Of a stretch of 64,000 nucleotides of DNA, positions 7,608 through 17,349 are shown in pieces (the stretch's first letter is position 1; each line of letters begins with the position of its first letter). The DNA comes from Proteus terrae subsp. cibarius (GTDB lineage: Bacteria > Pseudomonadota > Gammaproteobacteria > Enterobacterales > Enterobacteriaceae): contig NZ_CP047349.1 in NCBI RefSeq assembly GCF_011045835.1, forward strand, positions 2,914,001-2,978,000, written 5' to 3'. The notes under the pieces are model-generated. The model was not told the origin of the DNA. It made no database searches and saw nothing but the letters and a program-made list of their open reading frames with translations. The position numbers and the translations under genes are program-made.

Positions 7608-10550
7608 ATGGCAAAAACTATAATACTCTCATTGAAAGGACTTTCATGCTCTCACTGTGTCAACAGTGTAAAAAAAGCACTTGATGCTCGCAATGACATA
7701 GAGCAGGCAATTGTGACTATTCAATACGCTAAAATTGACAGCGATGCAACTGCTGAAAGCTTAATCAAAACAATTGAAGATGCAGGATATGAAGCAAGTG
7801 TTGCAACACAACCTGATGTAAAATTAAGCCTAAGCGGACTTAACTGCATGAAGTGTGTTGGTAAAACTGAAAAAGCATTATTAGCTGTTGAAGGTGTTGC
7901 AGCCGTTAATGTAACAAAAGAGTCAGCTGAAATCTTTGGTGACGCAGATGCGGATACTTTAATTTCAGCGATTACGGCTGAAGGTTTTCAAGCAAGTTTA
8001 GCGCCTGCTGATAACATAATTCACTTAACTCTATCGGGCTTAAATTGTGGTCACTGTGTCGGTTCAGTTAAAAAAGCACTAGAAAATACTGCGGGTGTTG
8101 AAACAGCTGAAGTTGAATTAACACATGCTAAAGTGACTGGTTCTGCAACCGCTGAAACCTTAATTACCGCTATTACGGAAGCGGGTTTTGAAGCTCAACT
8201 AGCTGGTACTGATTTCCCAAAAACTGAGCCGCTGACGCAAACGCATGCACAACTGGAAGCATCGTCAGCGGCTGTTTGTGATATTCCAGTTGAGAATGCT
8301 GATATTGATAATAACGTTGAAATCGATACTAACGATGACGACAGTGTTCAGCTTTTAATTGATGGTATGACTTGTGCGAGTTGCGTAAACAAGGTTCATA
8401 AAGCATTACAATCCGTTGATGGCGTTGAAAATGTGCGAGTGAATCTAGCTGAACGTAGTGCATTAGTAACGGGTGACATCGACCATGATGCACTTGTGAC
8501 TGCCATTGAAAAAGCAGGTTATGGCGCTGAAATTATTCAAGACGATGTAAAACGCAGAGAACGTCAGCAAGAAGTTGCTGTTGCTAATATGAAGCGTTTT
8601 CGCTGGCAAGCTGCGTTGGCCTTAGCTGTTGGTATTCCTGTCATGATTTGGGGAATGATCGGCGATAATATGATGCTAACAGAGGCCAATCACAGCATCT
8701 GGTTAGGTATTGGTATTGCGACACTGTTTGTTATGGTTGTTGCTGGTGGTCATTTCTATCGTAGCGCATGGCAGAGTTTAAAAAACCGCAGTGCAACAAT
8801 GGATACTCTCGTTGCATTAGGAACAGGAACAGCCTGGCTCTATTCCATTACCGTAAACCTATGGCCAGAAGTGTTCCCTGCTCAAGCTCGACATCTCTAT
8901 TATGAAGCTAGTGCGATGATTATCGGGTTAATCAATCTGGGACATATGCTTGAGCAAAGAGCGCGCCAGCGTTCATCTAAAGCGCTAGAACGACTATTAG
9001 ATTTAACTCCACCAACAGCAAGAGTGATAACTGAAAACGGTGAAGTCGAAATGCCATTGGCTGATGTTAAACAAGGAATGACTTTACGTTTAGCAACAGG
9101 TGATAAAGTACCCGTTGATGGTGAAATTATCCAAGGTGAAGTGTGGATGGATGAGGCTATGCTAACAGGCGAGCCAATTCCACAGCAAAAAACAGTGGGT
9201 GACACTATTCATGCCGGAACAACCGTCCAAGATGGCTCTGTTCTTTTTAAAGCTGCAGCAGTGGGAAGTAAAACAACACTGGCTCGTATTATTAAATTAG
9301 TTCGTCAAGCGCAAAGTAGTAAACCTGAAATAGGTCAATTAGCGGATAAAATCTCGGGTGTATTTGTACCTGTCGTTGTCGCTATTGCGCTTGTTGCAGG
9401 AGCTATTTGGTATTTCTTTGGCCCTTCTCCACAAATTACCTATGCACTTGTGATTATCACAACTGTTCTTATCATCGCTTGCCCTTGTGCTTTAGGTCTA
9501 GCGACGCCTATGTCCATTATTTCGGGTGTCGGTCGTGCTGCTGAATATGGTGTGTTAGTTCGTGATGCAGATGCACTACAACAAGCCAGTAATCTAGATA
9601 CTTTAGTCTTTGATAAAACAGGAACACTGACAGAAGGTATGCCTCAGGTCACTGAAATTCATACTTTCAATCAAGTAGATGACACTCAAGCACTTGCATT
9701 GGCGGCATCACTGGAAAATGGTTCTAATCACCCATTAGCTAAAGCCATTTTAACGCGCGCTGAAGGTATTGATTTACCAGAAGTAAACAATTTCCGTACA
9801 TTAGCTGGTATGGGATTAAGTGGTGAAATCAAGGGTAAAACAGTACTTTTAGGTAACCCTAAATTGATGCTCGAATCAGGTGTTAATATTAATGAAGTTA
9901 ATTCTCTGATTGATACACAAGCAGCTAAAGGTGTTACACCGGTTTTATTAGCACTAGATGGCAAAATTGCGGCATTACTTTCTATTCGTGATCCTCTTAG
10001 AGATGATACCGTAAGTGCATTACAGCGTTTACATAATCAAGGTTATCGACTCGTGATGTTAACGGGAGATAATCCAATTACTGCCAATGCAATTGCAAAA
10101 GAAGCGGGTATTGATCAGGTTATTGCGGGAGTGATGCCAGAAGGTAAAGCTCAAGCGATTACTGAGCTTCAAGCTGAAGGACGTCGTGTTGCAATGGTTG
10201 GAGATGGTATTAACGATGCCCCAGCATTAGCCAAAGCGGATGTCGGTATTGCAATGGGAGGTGGTAGTGATATTGCCATTGAAACAGCAGCAATCACGTT
10301 GATGCGTCACAGTCTACATGGTGTTGCTGATGCTGTTGAAATTTCAAAAGGTACACTACGTAATATGAAACAAAACCTTTTTGGTGCCTTTGTCTATAAT
10401 AGCTTAGGTATTCCTATTGCAGCGGGCGTTCTCTATCCCTTCACCGGCACGCTGTTAAATCCAGTTGTTGCAGGTGCAGCAATGGCATTGTCTTCAATTA
10501 CCGTTGTGAGTAATGCGAATCGCTTGTTACGATTCAAACCCAAGCAATAA
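7608..10550 (+). CDS. copA: CopA, P1B-type Cu(I)-exporting ATPase with four metal-binding domains
   Basis: The 980-residue ATPase exports Cu(I) from cytosol to periplasm. There are four N-terminal HMA domains with Cys-x2-Cys at residues 14-17, 80-83, 147-150 and 256-259. Transmembrane segments follow, with the CPC metal site in [10 protein letters not shown], the phosphorylation site DKTGTLT, actuator [14 protein letters not shown] with the HP dipeptide, and the hinge GDGINDAP. I chose the ATG at 7608 because GGAG at 7595-7598 is well spaced, and because the longer frame would start inside the CueR-controlled promoter. E. coli CopA has two HMA domains, so this N-terminus is enlarged. Confidence 0.96.
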   Translation: MAKTIILSLKGLSCSHCVNSVKKALDARNDIEQAIVTIQYAKIDSDATAESLIKTIEDAGYEASVATQPDVKLSLSGLNCMKCVGKTEKALLAVEGVAAVNVTKESAEIFGDADADTLISAITAEGFQASLAPADNIIHLTLSGLNCGHCVGSVKKALENTAGVETAEVELTHAKVTGSATAETLITAITEAGFEAQLAGTDFPKTEPLTQTHAQLEASSAAVCDIPVENADIDNNVEIDTNDDDSVQLLIDGMTCASCVNKVHKALQSVDGVENVRVNLAERSALVTGDIDHDALVTAIEKAGYGAEIIQDDVKRRERQQEVAVANMKRFRWQAALALAVGIPVMIWGMIGDNMMLTEANHSIWLGIGIATLFVMVVAGGHFYRSAWQSLKNRSATMDTLVALGTGTAWLYSITVNLWPEVFPAQARHLYYEASAMIIGLINLGHMLEQRARQRSSKALERLLDLTPPTARVITENGEVEMPLADVKQGMTLRLATGDKVPVDGEIIQGEVWMDEAMLTGEPIPQQKTVGDTIHAGTTVQDGSVLFKAAAVGSKTTLARIIKLVRQAQSSKPEIGQLADKISGVFVPVVVAIALVAGAIWYFFGPSPQITYALVIITTVLIIACPCALGLATPMSIISGVGRAAEYGVLVRDADALQQASNLDTLVFDKTGTLTEGMPQVTEIHTFNQVDDTQALALAASLENGSNHPLAKAILTRAEGIDLPEVNNFRTLAGMGLSGEIKGKTVLLGNPKLMLESGVNINEVNSLIDTQAAKGVTPVLLALDGKIAALLSIRDPLRDDTVSALQRLHNQGYRLVMLTGDNPITANAIAKEAGIDQVIAGVMPEGKAQAITELQAEGRRVAMVGDGINDAPALAKADVGIAMGGGSDIAIETAAITLMRHSLHGVADAVEISKGTLRNMKQNLFGAFVYNSLGIPIAAGVLYPFTGTLLNPVVAGAAMALSSITVVSNANRLLRFKPKQ

Positions 10551-10580
10551 TACTTAATAATATATTAAGCATTTCCCTGA

Positions 10581-10614
10581 AACCTCTTTTACTTATTAGT
10601 TAAAGAGGTTTTTT
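10581..10614 (+). terminator. copA rho-independent terminator
   Basis: A 9-bp perfect stem, AACCTCTTT (10581-10589) with AAAGAGGTT (10602-10610), is followed by a T run. It lies 31 bp after the copA stop. Confidence 0.88.
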
Positions 10615-10667
10615 ATTATCTTATTTTTGACTTCTTATTTAATGATTTTTAACTTTATCAAAAGGTT

Positions 10668-10746
10668 AAAAAAAAAGCCGATATTACTATCGGCCAGTCA
10701 AAGAGGAATTTCTCATTATACAAGAGAGTCATCACTCCGCCCTCTT
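10668..10746 (-). ncRNA. chiX: ChiX small RNA (MicM/SroB)
   Basis: Read on the minus strand, this stretch contains GAAATTCCTCTTTGAC, then a GGCC(G)ATA-type hairpin with stem GCCGATA/TATCGGC (10677-10683 with 10688-10694) and nine T. This matches the 3' half of E. coli ChiX as I recall it: seed, terminator stem and U tail. The 5' half forms a small AAGAG/CTCTT hairpin. The position between copA and ybaP is also the E. coli chiX position. A plausible -10 TATTCT (10753-10758) puts the start near 10746, giving about 79 nt. In enterics ChiX is an Hfq-dependent repressor of the chitoporin mRNA and other targets. The exact 5' end is inferred. Confidence 0.9.
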
Positions 10747-10908
10747 AGCGCTAGAATAGCAATATATTATAATTTTTTCATTAACTTTATTATTCATATA
10801 TAAAATTAAATATTTATATAAAATAGCCATAAAAATATTTTAAAAGATATTATTATTGCCAGTGTGTTTTTCTGAATTTAAAATTAAAAAGTAACAAAGG
10901 AATATATA

Positions 10909-10920
10909 TCAAAAGGAATT
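10909..10920 (+). promoter_or_regulatory. Adhesin Shine-Dalgarno region, complementary to the ChiX seed
   Basis: TCAAAAGGAATT ends four bases before the adhesin ATG at 10925 and contains its ribosome-binding site. It is complementary to AATTCCTCTTTGA of the adjacent ChiX RNA except for one bulged C in ChiX. A shorter partial copy, CAAAGGAAT, lies at 10895-10903. The pairing is a prediction from sequence only. Confidence 0.5.
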
Positions 10921-10924
10921 AATC

Positions 10925-12394
10925 ATGAAATTAAAAAACACCACTCTATTTTGCTTATCTTTAATTTATTCTATAAATGCTTTTTCTGTTTCAGAAACAA
11001 CAACCGATAAAAACATTATTTTACTTGAAAACAGCCATCCTGCAAATAATCACCCTAACAACACCGATTCTAATTCTACATATCTAAACTCACATCCCAT
11101 GAAAAATGACATTACTAGACCTATTTTTGATGAATTTGTAAGTGATATATATATCTATCATGATGTCGAATCATCTTCAAAAAAACATATTGAAGTCATC
11201 AAAATCACAGATGAAATAATAAAGATGATGAATGAAGAAATAAAAAAAAACGTATCTCAAGAAAATACAAATATAAATATAGAGAAAGTTCTCATCACAG
11301 ATAACCAAAGAGGTAATAACTCACTAAAGTTAGATAGTATGTCGCCTGATTTTAAAACAGCGATATTGAATTATCTTTCTAACTTTTCAGAACAAAAAGA
11401 AAATATATATTCCGGATTAAAAGAAACGATTTCTTTTAATAAAAACAAAATAGATGACATCATTAAGAAACCTATTGAAATCCAAAGACATTACCAACCA
11501 AGCTCGAAACTTAGTGAGCTAAATGCAAATATAGAAAGAGGAATGAAAGTTCCACCTCATTCAAAAGAAATAATTTTCAAACTAGAAGAGAGTGTTGTAG
11601 AAAAGTTTGCAAATGTTGAGAAAAAAAGAACCGAAGACAATCGAGAAAGACAAAAAACTGATAATGAATTAAATGAAAAAATACATCATACAATAGCTAA
11701 ACTAGATCAACATGCAAATGAAATCAATGATAACAAAAATAGAATAGAGACTAAAAATAATACTATTCAAAGTAATATTGAAAACAATAAAACCCAAATC
11801 GACAATAACAAAAGCAATATCAGCATCAATAAAAACAATATTGCCACTAATAAAAATGACATTATTACCAACAAAACTGACATTGACATTAACAAAGATA
11901 ATATTACCAGCAATAGAAACAAAATAAACACCAACTCGAGCGATATCAAAGCTAATAAAGAAAATATCGAAACCAACAAAGAAGGTATTGATAATATTAA
12001 AGAAAAATATATTGATAATCTAAATATTAATGGGAGTAATCTTTCATTAAAAAATCATTTTTCTACTCTTTATATTGAGCAATCAGTAGCAAGAAATGAA
12101 TTTAAAGATCTAAAAACTAATTTTGAACATTTTAAATCAGATACTCAAAACCGCTTTTATAAAGTTGAGAAACGTGCCAATCAAGGTATTGCTTCTGTAG
12201 CCGCAATGAGTAATTTACCTTTTACTGATTCTGCCACATTTAGTACTGCTATTGGCATTGGTAATTATCGTAATGCAACAGCGCTTGCTTGGGGTATGCA
12301 ATACCGTATTAACGAAAATATTAAAGTGAGAGCCTCTACCGCATGGAATGAATCAAATTGGGTCTCAGCAGGTGGTGTTGGCATAAGCTGGTAA
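10925..12394 (+). CDS. Trimeric autotransporter adhesin (YadA-anchor family, AipA/TaaP-like)
   Basis: The 489-residue protein has a signal peptide (about 1-22), a largely helical polar passenger, and a run of at least ten heptads of the form x-x-I-x-x-N-K (residues 290-359). A YadA-type membrane anchor follows (about 410-489), starting near RFYKVEKRANQGIAS and ending in an outer-membrane-style C-terminal W. No head repeats of the YadA SLST type are seen, so it is mostly stalk. The family forms outer-membrane trimers that bind host matrix or other cells. Size and architecture recall P. mirabilis AipA, but I cannot confirm orthology. It is AT-rich and Asn/Lys-rich, unlike the flanking backbone genes, suggesting insertion between chiX and ybaP. 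Confidence 0.88.
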   Translation: MKLKNTTLFCLSLIYSINAFSVSETTTDKNIILLENSHPANNHPNNTDSNSTYLNSHPMKNDITRPIFDEFVSDIYIYHDVESSSKKHIEVIKITDEIIKMMNEEIKKNVSQENTNINIEKVLITDNQRGNNSLKLDSMSPDFKTAILNYLSNFSEQKENIYSGLKETISFNKNKIDDIIKKPIEIQRHYQPSSKLSELNANIERGMKVPPHSKEIIFKLEESVVEKFANVEKKRTEDNRERQKTDNELNEKIHHTIAKLDQHANEINDNKNRIETKNNTIQSNIENNKTQIDNNKSNISINKNNIATNKNDIITNKTDIDINKDNITSNRNKINTNSSDIKANKENIETNKEGIDNIKEKYIDNLNINGSNLSLKNHFSTLYIEQSVARNEFKDLKTNFEHFKSDTQNRFYKVEKRANQGIASVAAMSNLPFTDSATFSTAIGIGNYRNATALAWGMQYRINENIKVRASTAWNESNWVSAGGVGISW

Positions 12395-12404
12395 ATAACG
12401 TAAA

Positions 12405-12441
12405 AACAGCGAAAGCTAAGTAAAGCTTAGTTTTCGTTGTT
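12405..12441 (+). terminator. Adhesin gene terminator
   Basis: A 16-bp stem with two G-T wobbles, AACAGCGAAAGCTAAG (12405-12420) with CTTAGTTTTCGTTGTT (12426-12441), has a 5-nt loop. It begins 11 bp after the stop. The T run is short. Confidence 0.72.
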
Positions 12442-12503
12442 TCATTCCAGTTCAAATCCGTTATGCTAAAACTTTGCGATTCTATACTCAAAGGAGCATA
12501 TCA

Positions 12504-13313
12504 ATGACGGGTATTTTTCAGAAAATCAAACATTGGGTAGGAATAAAAAATACGGTCCATTACCCTTATCCCGCTGTTGATATTACGTTGCCTAATAATA
12601 TCTCTTTACACCTTGTGGGTAGTATCCATATGGGTGTTCCTACAATGTCACCGCTCTCCAACGTGCTTATCAACGAAATAAAAAATGCAGATGCTATTAT
12701 TGTTGAAGCTGATATTTCAACTGACGTTCAACCTTTTGACCAAGCATCCCTTTTTAGAGAGTCACTAGAAACACGCTTAAATACTCCTCTATTTTCTCAA
12801 GTGACACGCCATTGTGAAGATCTCTCCCTCTCGCTTTATCAACTTGAGAATAAACCTCTTTGGCAAATTGCTTTGATTTTACAATCTACCCAAGCGATGC
12901 AACTTGGATTACAACCACAATACGGCGTTGATTATCAAGTTATCCAACATGCTAATGAACACAAAAAAAAGATTATTGAACTCGAAGGCATTGAGAGTCA
13001 GGTCGCATTATTATTGAGTTTTCCTGAGGATGGTCAGCAATTACTCGAAGACACATTAAAAAATTGGCACGAAAACGCACGTACATTGCAAATCATGATC
13101 AATTGGTGGTTAAATTATAATAGTAGAGAAAAACAACCGCCTTTACCAAATACCTTTAGTAAAGCTGTATTTGATATTTTAATGGAAAGCCGTAACCAAA
13201 AATGGGTAAGCATATTATCAAAATTACCGGCTGGTCGTTATGTAGTGACTGTAGGTGCCCTTCATTTATTTGGTGAAGAGAATTTGATCGATTTATTAAC
13301 GCACCAAGAATAA
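12504..13313 (+). CDS. ybaP: YbaP, TraB/GumN-family protein
   Basis: The 269-residue protein belongs to the TraB/PrgY/GumN family, with the N-terminal block LHLVGSIHMGVPTMSPL and the C-terminal VTVGALHLFG. Both carry conserved Gly-His elements thought to form a metal-dependent hydrolase site. The biological role in bacteria is not settled. I chose ATG 12504 because AAGGAG at 12491-12496 is ideally spaced; an upstream in-frame ATG at 12474 lies before that ribosome site. The next gene ybaK is 34 bp downstream. The chiX-ybaP-ybaK grouping is as in E. coli apart from the inserted adhesin. Confidence 0.9.
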   Translation: MTGIFQKIKHWVGIKNTVHYPYPAVDITLPNNISLHLVGSIHMGVPTMSPLSNVLINEIKNADAIIVEADISTDVQPFDQASLFRESLETRLNTPLFSQVTRHCEDLSLSLYQLENKPLWQIALILQSTQAMQLGLQPQYGVDYQVIQHANEHKKKIIELEGIESQVALLLSFPEDGQQLLEDTLKNWHENARTLQIMINWWLNYNSREKQPPLPNTFSKAVFDILMESRNQKWVSILSKLPAGRYVVTVGALHLFGEENLIDLLTHQE

Positions 13314-13347
13314 AAATATTGTTCTAACCTTATAAGTAGGAATAGCT

Positions 13348-13827
13348 ATGACTCCCGCTGTAAATTTACTGGAAAAACAAAAAATCAAATTTACCCTTCA
13401 TCCTTATGAGCATGATGCTAATGTCCATAATTTTGGTGATGAAGCTGTTGAAAAATTAGGTTTAGATAATCGCCAAGTATTCAAAACACTGTTAGTTTCT
13501 TTAAATAGTGATGCTAAGAATCTTGCTGTTGCAGTAACACCGGTTTCTGGTCAGTTAGACTTAAAACTCGTTGCTAAGTGCTTTAAGGCAAAAAAAGCAG
13601 ATATGGCAGATCCACAGATTGCACAAAAAGTAACGGGTTATTTAGTGGGCGGAATAAGCCCATTAGGTCAGAAAAAACGCCTACCGACAGTAATTGATGA
13701 ACAAGCCCTTGAATTTAACACTATCTTTGTTTCTGGTGGCAAACGTGGTTTAGATATTGAATTATCAGCAAAAGATTTAGGTTCTGTATTAGGTGCTCAA
13801 TTTGCACTTATTCGTAAAGAATCATAA
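13348..13827 (+). CDS. ybaK: YbaK, Cys-tRNA(Pro) deacylase
   Basis: The 159-residue protein is the same length as E. coli YbaK. Conserved blocks include [36 protein letters not shown] and the C-terminal [17 protein letters not shown]. The enzyme removes cysteine mis-attached to tRNA(Pro) by prolyl-tRNA synthetase, acting in trans as a free-standing INS-like editing domain in the cytosol. It follows ybaP closely and is probably co-transcribed. A hairpin terminator lies between it and the convergent ushA. Confidence 0.95.
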   Translation: MTPAVNLLEKQKIKFTLHPYEHDANVHNFGDEAVEKLGLDNRQVFKTLLVSLNSDAKNLAVAVTPVSGQLDLKLVAKCFKAKKADMADPQIAQKVTGYLVGGISPLGQKKRLPTVIDEQALEFNTIFVSGGKRGLDIELSAKDLGSVLGAQFALIRKES

Positions 13828-13895
13828 TGATTAATGATTTTTTATTTTAAGGCACATCCTCAAAATAAGAAATTAACGTAATTTAAACCTAAAAT

Positions 13896-13922
13896 AAAAG
13901 GCGACATTAATGCCGCCTTTTT
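13896..13922. terminator. Bidirectional terminator between ybaK and ushA
   Basis: Stem AAAAGGCG (13896-13903) with CGCCTTTT (13914-13921) continues into a T run on the plus strand and an A-rich stretch on the left. It sits between two convergent genes. Confidence 0.85.
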
Positions 13923-13946
13923 CTATATCAGCAAGATTTACTGAGC

Positions 13947-15611
13947 TTATTTTTTATAAACGATCTCACCTTTAGGTTCGAAATCAGCAGCTTTCAATGG
14001 AGAATGTGCTTCGATATAACCTTTTAATACTTCAGCATCAACAAAACCAGTATTTACATATGCAGGGTGAACATCAATCTTAGGATAACCATCACCACCA
14101 ATACCGTTAAAGTTTAATGTCGCCATGCGGTAAGACTTAGTTTTATCTAATGGTTTACCAGCAATTTTAACATCGCTAACTTTGCAGTCTGCGTCTACAG
14201 TTAAGCTAACATTGTAGAATTGTGCATAAGCACCAGAGTCTACTTTCATACATGCAACAGCTGACAGATAAGGCTCGACTTCTTCACCTTTAAAATCAAC
14301 ATAAACCAGTTCGTTCGCAAATGGTTGTACTTTCAGTACATCTTTATAAGTAATATCACCAGATTCAATAGAATCACGGACACCACCACCACTCATAATG
14401 GCAAAGTCTGCATTTGCACGTTCAGCTTGAGCTGATAATAATAGACGTGCCATATTAGTTTGAACAAAGCGAACTTTACTACGATCACCCTCTAATTTAC
14501 CAACAACCTCACCCACTTTAACATTCAATTGCTCGCCACCTTTTTCTTGGTAAGGCGTCAGCAGTTTCATCATTTCAGGGTTGTGAGGAATTTCTTTTGT
14601 ATAGTAAACAAGCTCAGTTGTACCGTCGTCTTTCTTCACTTTTTGATTTAAGTTGATTGGGATTAATTGGTAATGTTTTAACGTGAATTCACCATTACGG
14701 AATTCGAAGTCTGCACGACCAACATATTTACCCCATTCATGAGCCTGAACAATCCATGTACCATTTTGGTTATCTGGTGCACAAGGTGTTCCTGGCACAT
14801 AATCAGCTTGTTTGTAGTTTTTGTTCTCTTGAGACATACAAACTGGATCTTGTGAGTGACCACCCACAATCATATCAAGGTAACCTTTTGGTAATGCACG
14901 AGCCATTTCCACATCACCCGGTGCATTAGAGCCATGATTACCATCATCGTAGTGACCCATATGAGTTGCTGCAATAATAATGTCTGGCTTTTCCGTTGTA
15001 CGCAGCTCTTCTACCACTTTTTTAGCTTCATCAGAAGGTTTGCGGAATTCGGTATCAGGAAAGTTCGCTGGGTTACCAATACGTACGGTATCATCCGTTG
15101 TTAAACCTAATACTGCAATTTTGACACCTTGCTTATCAAAAATGGTGTAAGGCTTGAATAAACGCTCACCCGTACTTTTTTGATAAATATTTGCAGATAA
15201 GAATGGGAATGTTGCCCATTTCTCTTGTTGGCGTAAAACATCTAATGGATTGTCGAATTCATGGTTACCCAGTGCCATTGCATCATAACCCACAAGATTC
15301 ATACCTTTAAAATCAGGTTCTGCATCTTGTAAATCAGATTCTGGGACACCGGTATTGATATCACCACCAGATAACAGCAGTACGCTACCGCCTTTTTTAG
15401 CCACTTCATTACGAATATCATCAACAACCGTTTTTTGTGCCGCTAAACCATATTCGCCACGATCGTTATGCCAGAAATGTCCATGGTGATCATTGGTATG
15501 CAAAATAGTAATTTCGTAGGTTTTATCCTTTTCCCATGCCTGAGACATCGCAGGCGCCATCGCTAAAGAAACTGTTAATGCGCATGCTGATAATTTAAAA
15601 GATAAGCTCAT
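13947..15611 (-). CDS. ushA: UshA, periplasmic 5'-nucleotidase / UDP-sugar hydrolase
   Basis: The 554-residue precursor has a signal peptide (about 1-25, ending MSQA). The N-terminal metallophosphoesterase domain shows HTNDHHGHFW, SGGDINTG, the GNHEFD signature, AATHMGHY and VGGHSQD, which supply the dimetal site. A C-terminal nucleotide-binding domain includes SGGGVRDSIESGDITY and GIGGDGYP. It hydrolyses nucleotides and UDP-sugars in the periplasm for salvage. Length is close to the E. coli enzyme (550). The upstream 260 bp is shared with divergent fsr. Confidence 0.96.
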   Translation of the reverse strand: MSLSFKLSACALTVSLAMAPAMSQAWEKDKTYEITILHTNDHHGHFWHNDRGEYGLAAQKTVVDDIRNEVAKKGGSVLLLSGGDINTGVPESDLQDAEPDFKGMNLVGYDAMALGNHEFDNPLDVLRQQEKWATFPFLSANIYQKSTGERLFKPYTIFDKQGVKIAVLGLTTDDTVRIGNPANFPDTEFRKPSDEAKKVVEELRTTEKPDIIIAATHMGHYDDGNHGSNAPGDVEMARALPKGYLDMIVGGHSQDPVCMSQENKNYKQADYVPGTPCAPDNQNGTWIVQAHEWGKYVGRADFEFRNGEFTLKHYQLIPINLNQKVKKDDGTTELVYYTKEIPHNPEMMKLLTPYQEKGGEQLNVKVGEVVGKLEGDRSKVRFVQTNMARLLLSAQAERANADFAIMSGGGVRDSIESGDITYKDVLKVQPFANELVYVDFKGEEVEPYLSAVACMKVDSGAYAQFYNVSLTVDADCKVSDVKIAGKPLDKTKSYRMATLNFNGIGGDGYPKIDVHPAYVNTGFVDAEVLKGYIEAHSPLKAADFEPKGEIVYKK

Positions 15612-15872
15612 GGTATATCCCCATGTATATTATTTATTGAGAAGGTTCTGCCATGGTTCTACTGTAGAAAAAGAAGACAGAAGTTAAATACTTTTGCTGT
15701 ATTTTATGACGTAGGTTATATAATTTTTTTATTATTTCATTGATCCAATAGTTTTTTTGAGACATGAATCAAACTCTATTTCTCACAAAAGCACTCAACT
15801 CTAAATAGATGTAAACTAGACCAATAAAAATAGAAACAATTCATTAACAAAATAATGTGACAGGGAACTAAA

Positions 15873-17111
15873 ATGAGCAATGCCGATCCAACGCTTCCCA
15901 TAGAAGAAACCGATGTTTTACAACGAAAAGCCAATAAGCGTAATACCGTTTTTAGTATTTTAACTGCTATTAGTTTTTCACATCTTCTCAATGATATGAT
16001 CCAATCATTGATATTAGCTATTTACCCAATGTTGCAATCTGAGTTTTCCTTAAGCTTTGTGCAAATTGGGATGATCACCTTAACCTATCAAATTACAGCG
16101 TCTTTATTACAACCTTTTATTGGACTCTATACTGATAAATATCCTAAGCCTTACTCATTGCCTATTGGTATGGGTTTTACGCTGACAGGGCTTATTATCC
16201 TCGCCTTTGCAGATACATTCCCAATGTTATTACTAGCTGCGGGGTTAGTAGGTACTGGCTCATCCGTTTTTCATCCTGAATCATCTCGCGTTGCAAGAAT
16301 GGCATCAGGTGGAAGACACGGACTTGCACAATCACTCTTTCAAGTAGGCGGTAATTTAGGCAGCTCTTTAGGTCCTCTTTTGGCAGCTTTATTGATTGCG
16401 CCTTATGGCAAAGGAAATGTCGGTTGGTTCTCTCTTGCTGCGTTATTGGCCATTGTGGTGCTCTTACAAGTTAGTCGTTGGTATAAAATTCAACAAGAAG
16501 CACATAAAAAACAACCTAAGGCACTAAACAACAAAGCAATATTGCCACGTAAAACCCTCTTTGGTTCTTTAGCTATTTTGCTTATTCTGATTTTTTCTAA
16601 GTATTTTTATCTTGCAAGCATTAGTAGCTACTATACTTTCTATTTAATACATAAATTTGGCGTTTCAGTGCAAAATGCACAAATTCACCTGTTTGTTTTC
16701 CTCTTTGCTGTTGCTGCTGGCACTATGATTGGTGGCCCCGTAGGCGATAAAATTGGCAGAAAATACGTAATTTGGGGATCTATTCTTGGTGTTGCACCTT
16801 TTACGCTGATACTCCCTTATGCCAGCCTTTATTGGACTGGCGTACTAACTGTATTCATTGGTGTGATTTTGGCTTCAGCATTTTCTGCTATCTTAGTTTA
16901 TGCTCAAGAGTTAATTCCGGGTAAAACAGGCATGGTTTCAGGGCTTTTCTTCGGACTTGCTTTTGGGATGGGAGGTATTGGTGCCGCTGTCTTAGGATAT
17001 ATTGCAGATCAGAAGAGTATTGAATATGTTTATCATATTTGTGCTTATTTACCACTGTTAGGCATTTTCACCATTATTCTCCCTAACATTGGGGTAGATA
17101 AAACCGAATAA
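15873..17111 (+). CDS. fsr: Fsr, MFS efflux transporter (fosmidomycin-resistance type)
   Basis: The 412-residue protein is a major facilitator with 12 predicted helices. It has the Fsr-like N-terminus after a hydrophilic leader (SFSHLLNDMIQSLILAIYPML) and the MFS loop motif VGDKIGRKYVIWGS between helices 8 and 9. E. coli Fsr (406 residues) exports fosmidomycin when overproduced; the natural substrate is unknown. Position between ushA and ybaL is as in E. coli. It is followed by a good terminator. Confidence 0.92.
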   Translation: MSNADPTLPIEETDVLQRKANKRNTVFSILTAISFSHLLNDMIQSLILAIYPMLQSEFSLSFVQIGMITLTYQITASLLQPFIGLYTDKYPKPYSLPIGMGFTLTGLIILAFADTFPMLLLAAGLVGTGSSVFHPESSRVARMASGGRHGLAQSLFQVGGNLGSSLGPLLAALLIAPYGKGNVGWFSLAALLAIVVLLQVSRWYKIQQEAHKKQPKALNNKAILPRKTLFGSLAILLILIFSKYFYLASISSYYTFYLIHKFGVSVQNAQIHLFVFLFAVAAGTMIGGPVGDKIGRKYVIWGSILGVAPFTLILPYASLYWTGVLTVFIGVILASAFSAILVYAQELIPGKTGMVSGLFFGLAFGMGGIGAAVLGYIADQKSIEYVYHICAYLPLLGIFTIILPNIGVDKTE

Positions 17112-17122
17112 CTTGTAATTCT

Positions 17123-17158
17123 CCCTGTTATCTAAATGAACCGATAACAGGGTATTTC
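17123..17158 (+). terminator. fsr terminator
   Basis: A perfect 10-bp stem, CCCTGTTATC (17123-17132) with GATAACAGGG (17143-17152), is followed by TATTTCTT. It begins 12 bp after the stop. The T run is interrupted. Confidence 0.72.
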
Positions 17159-17349
17159 TTACTTTAAAAGGTAAGACTGATTAAAATAACATAAAAAAGT
17201 GCATTTACATCAAAAAACTCAATCAACTTGCTATTTTTATAAATAATCAATAATTTTTAGCGAATTTATTGCATGAATACGTTAAACTATCAGCCTGCTA
17301 TATTACTCGCCCCCCGATACATGTAGTTTTATAAAAAGAAGGAGAATTG

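Noticed and set aside
8900..9205. Minus-strand frame of 101 codons inside copA
   Set aside because: It is antisense to the actuator-domain coding region, which is conserved as CopA protein.
11767..11979. Leucine-rich minus-strand frame of 70 codons
   Set aside because: It is the antisense shadow of the Asn/Ile heptad repeats of the adhesin gene; the low-complexity Leu/Ile composition arises from that.
12446..12466. GTTCAAATCC-like sequence resembling a tRNA T-arm
   Set aside because: No matching acceptor, D or anticodon arms lie upstream, and the stretch falls between a terminator and ybaP.
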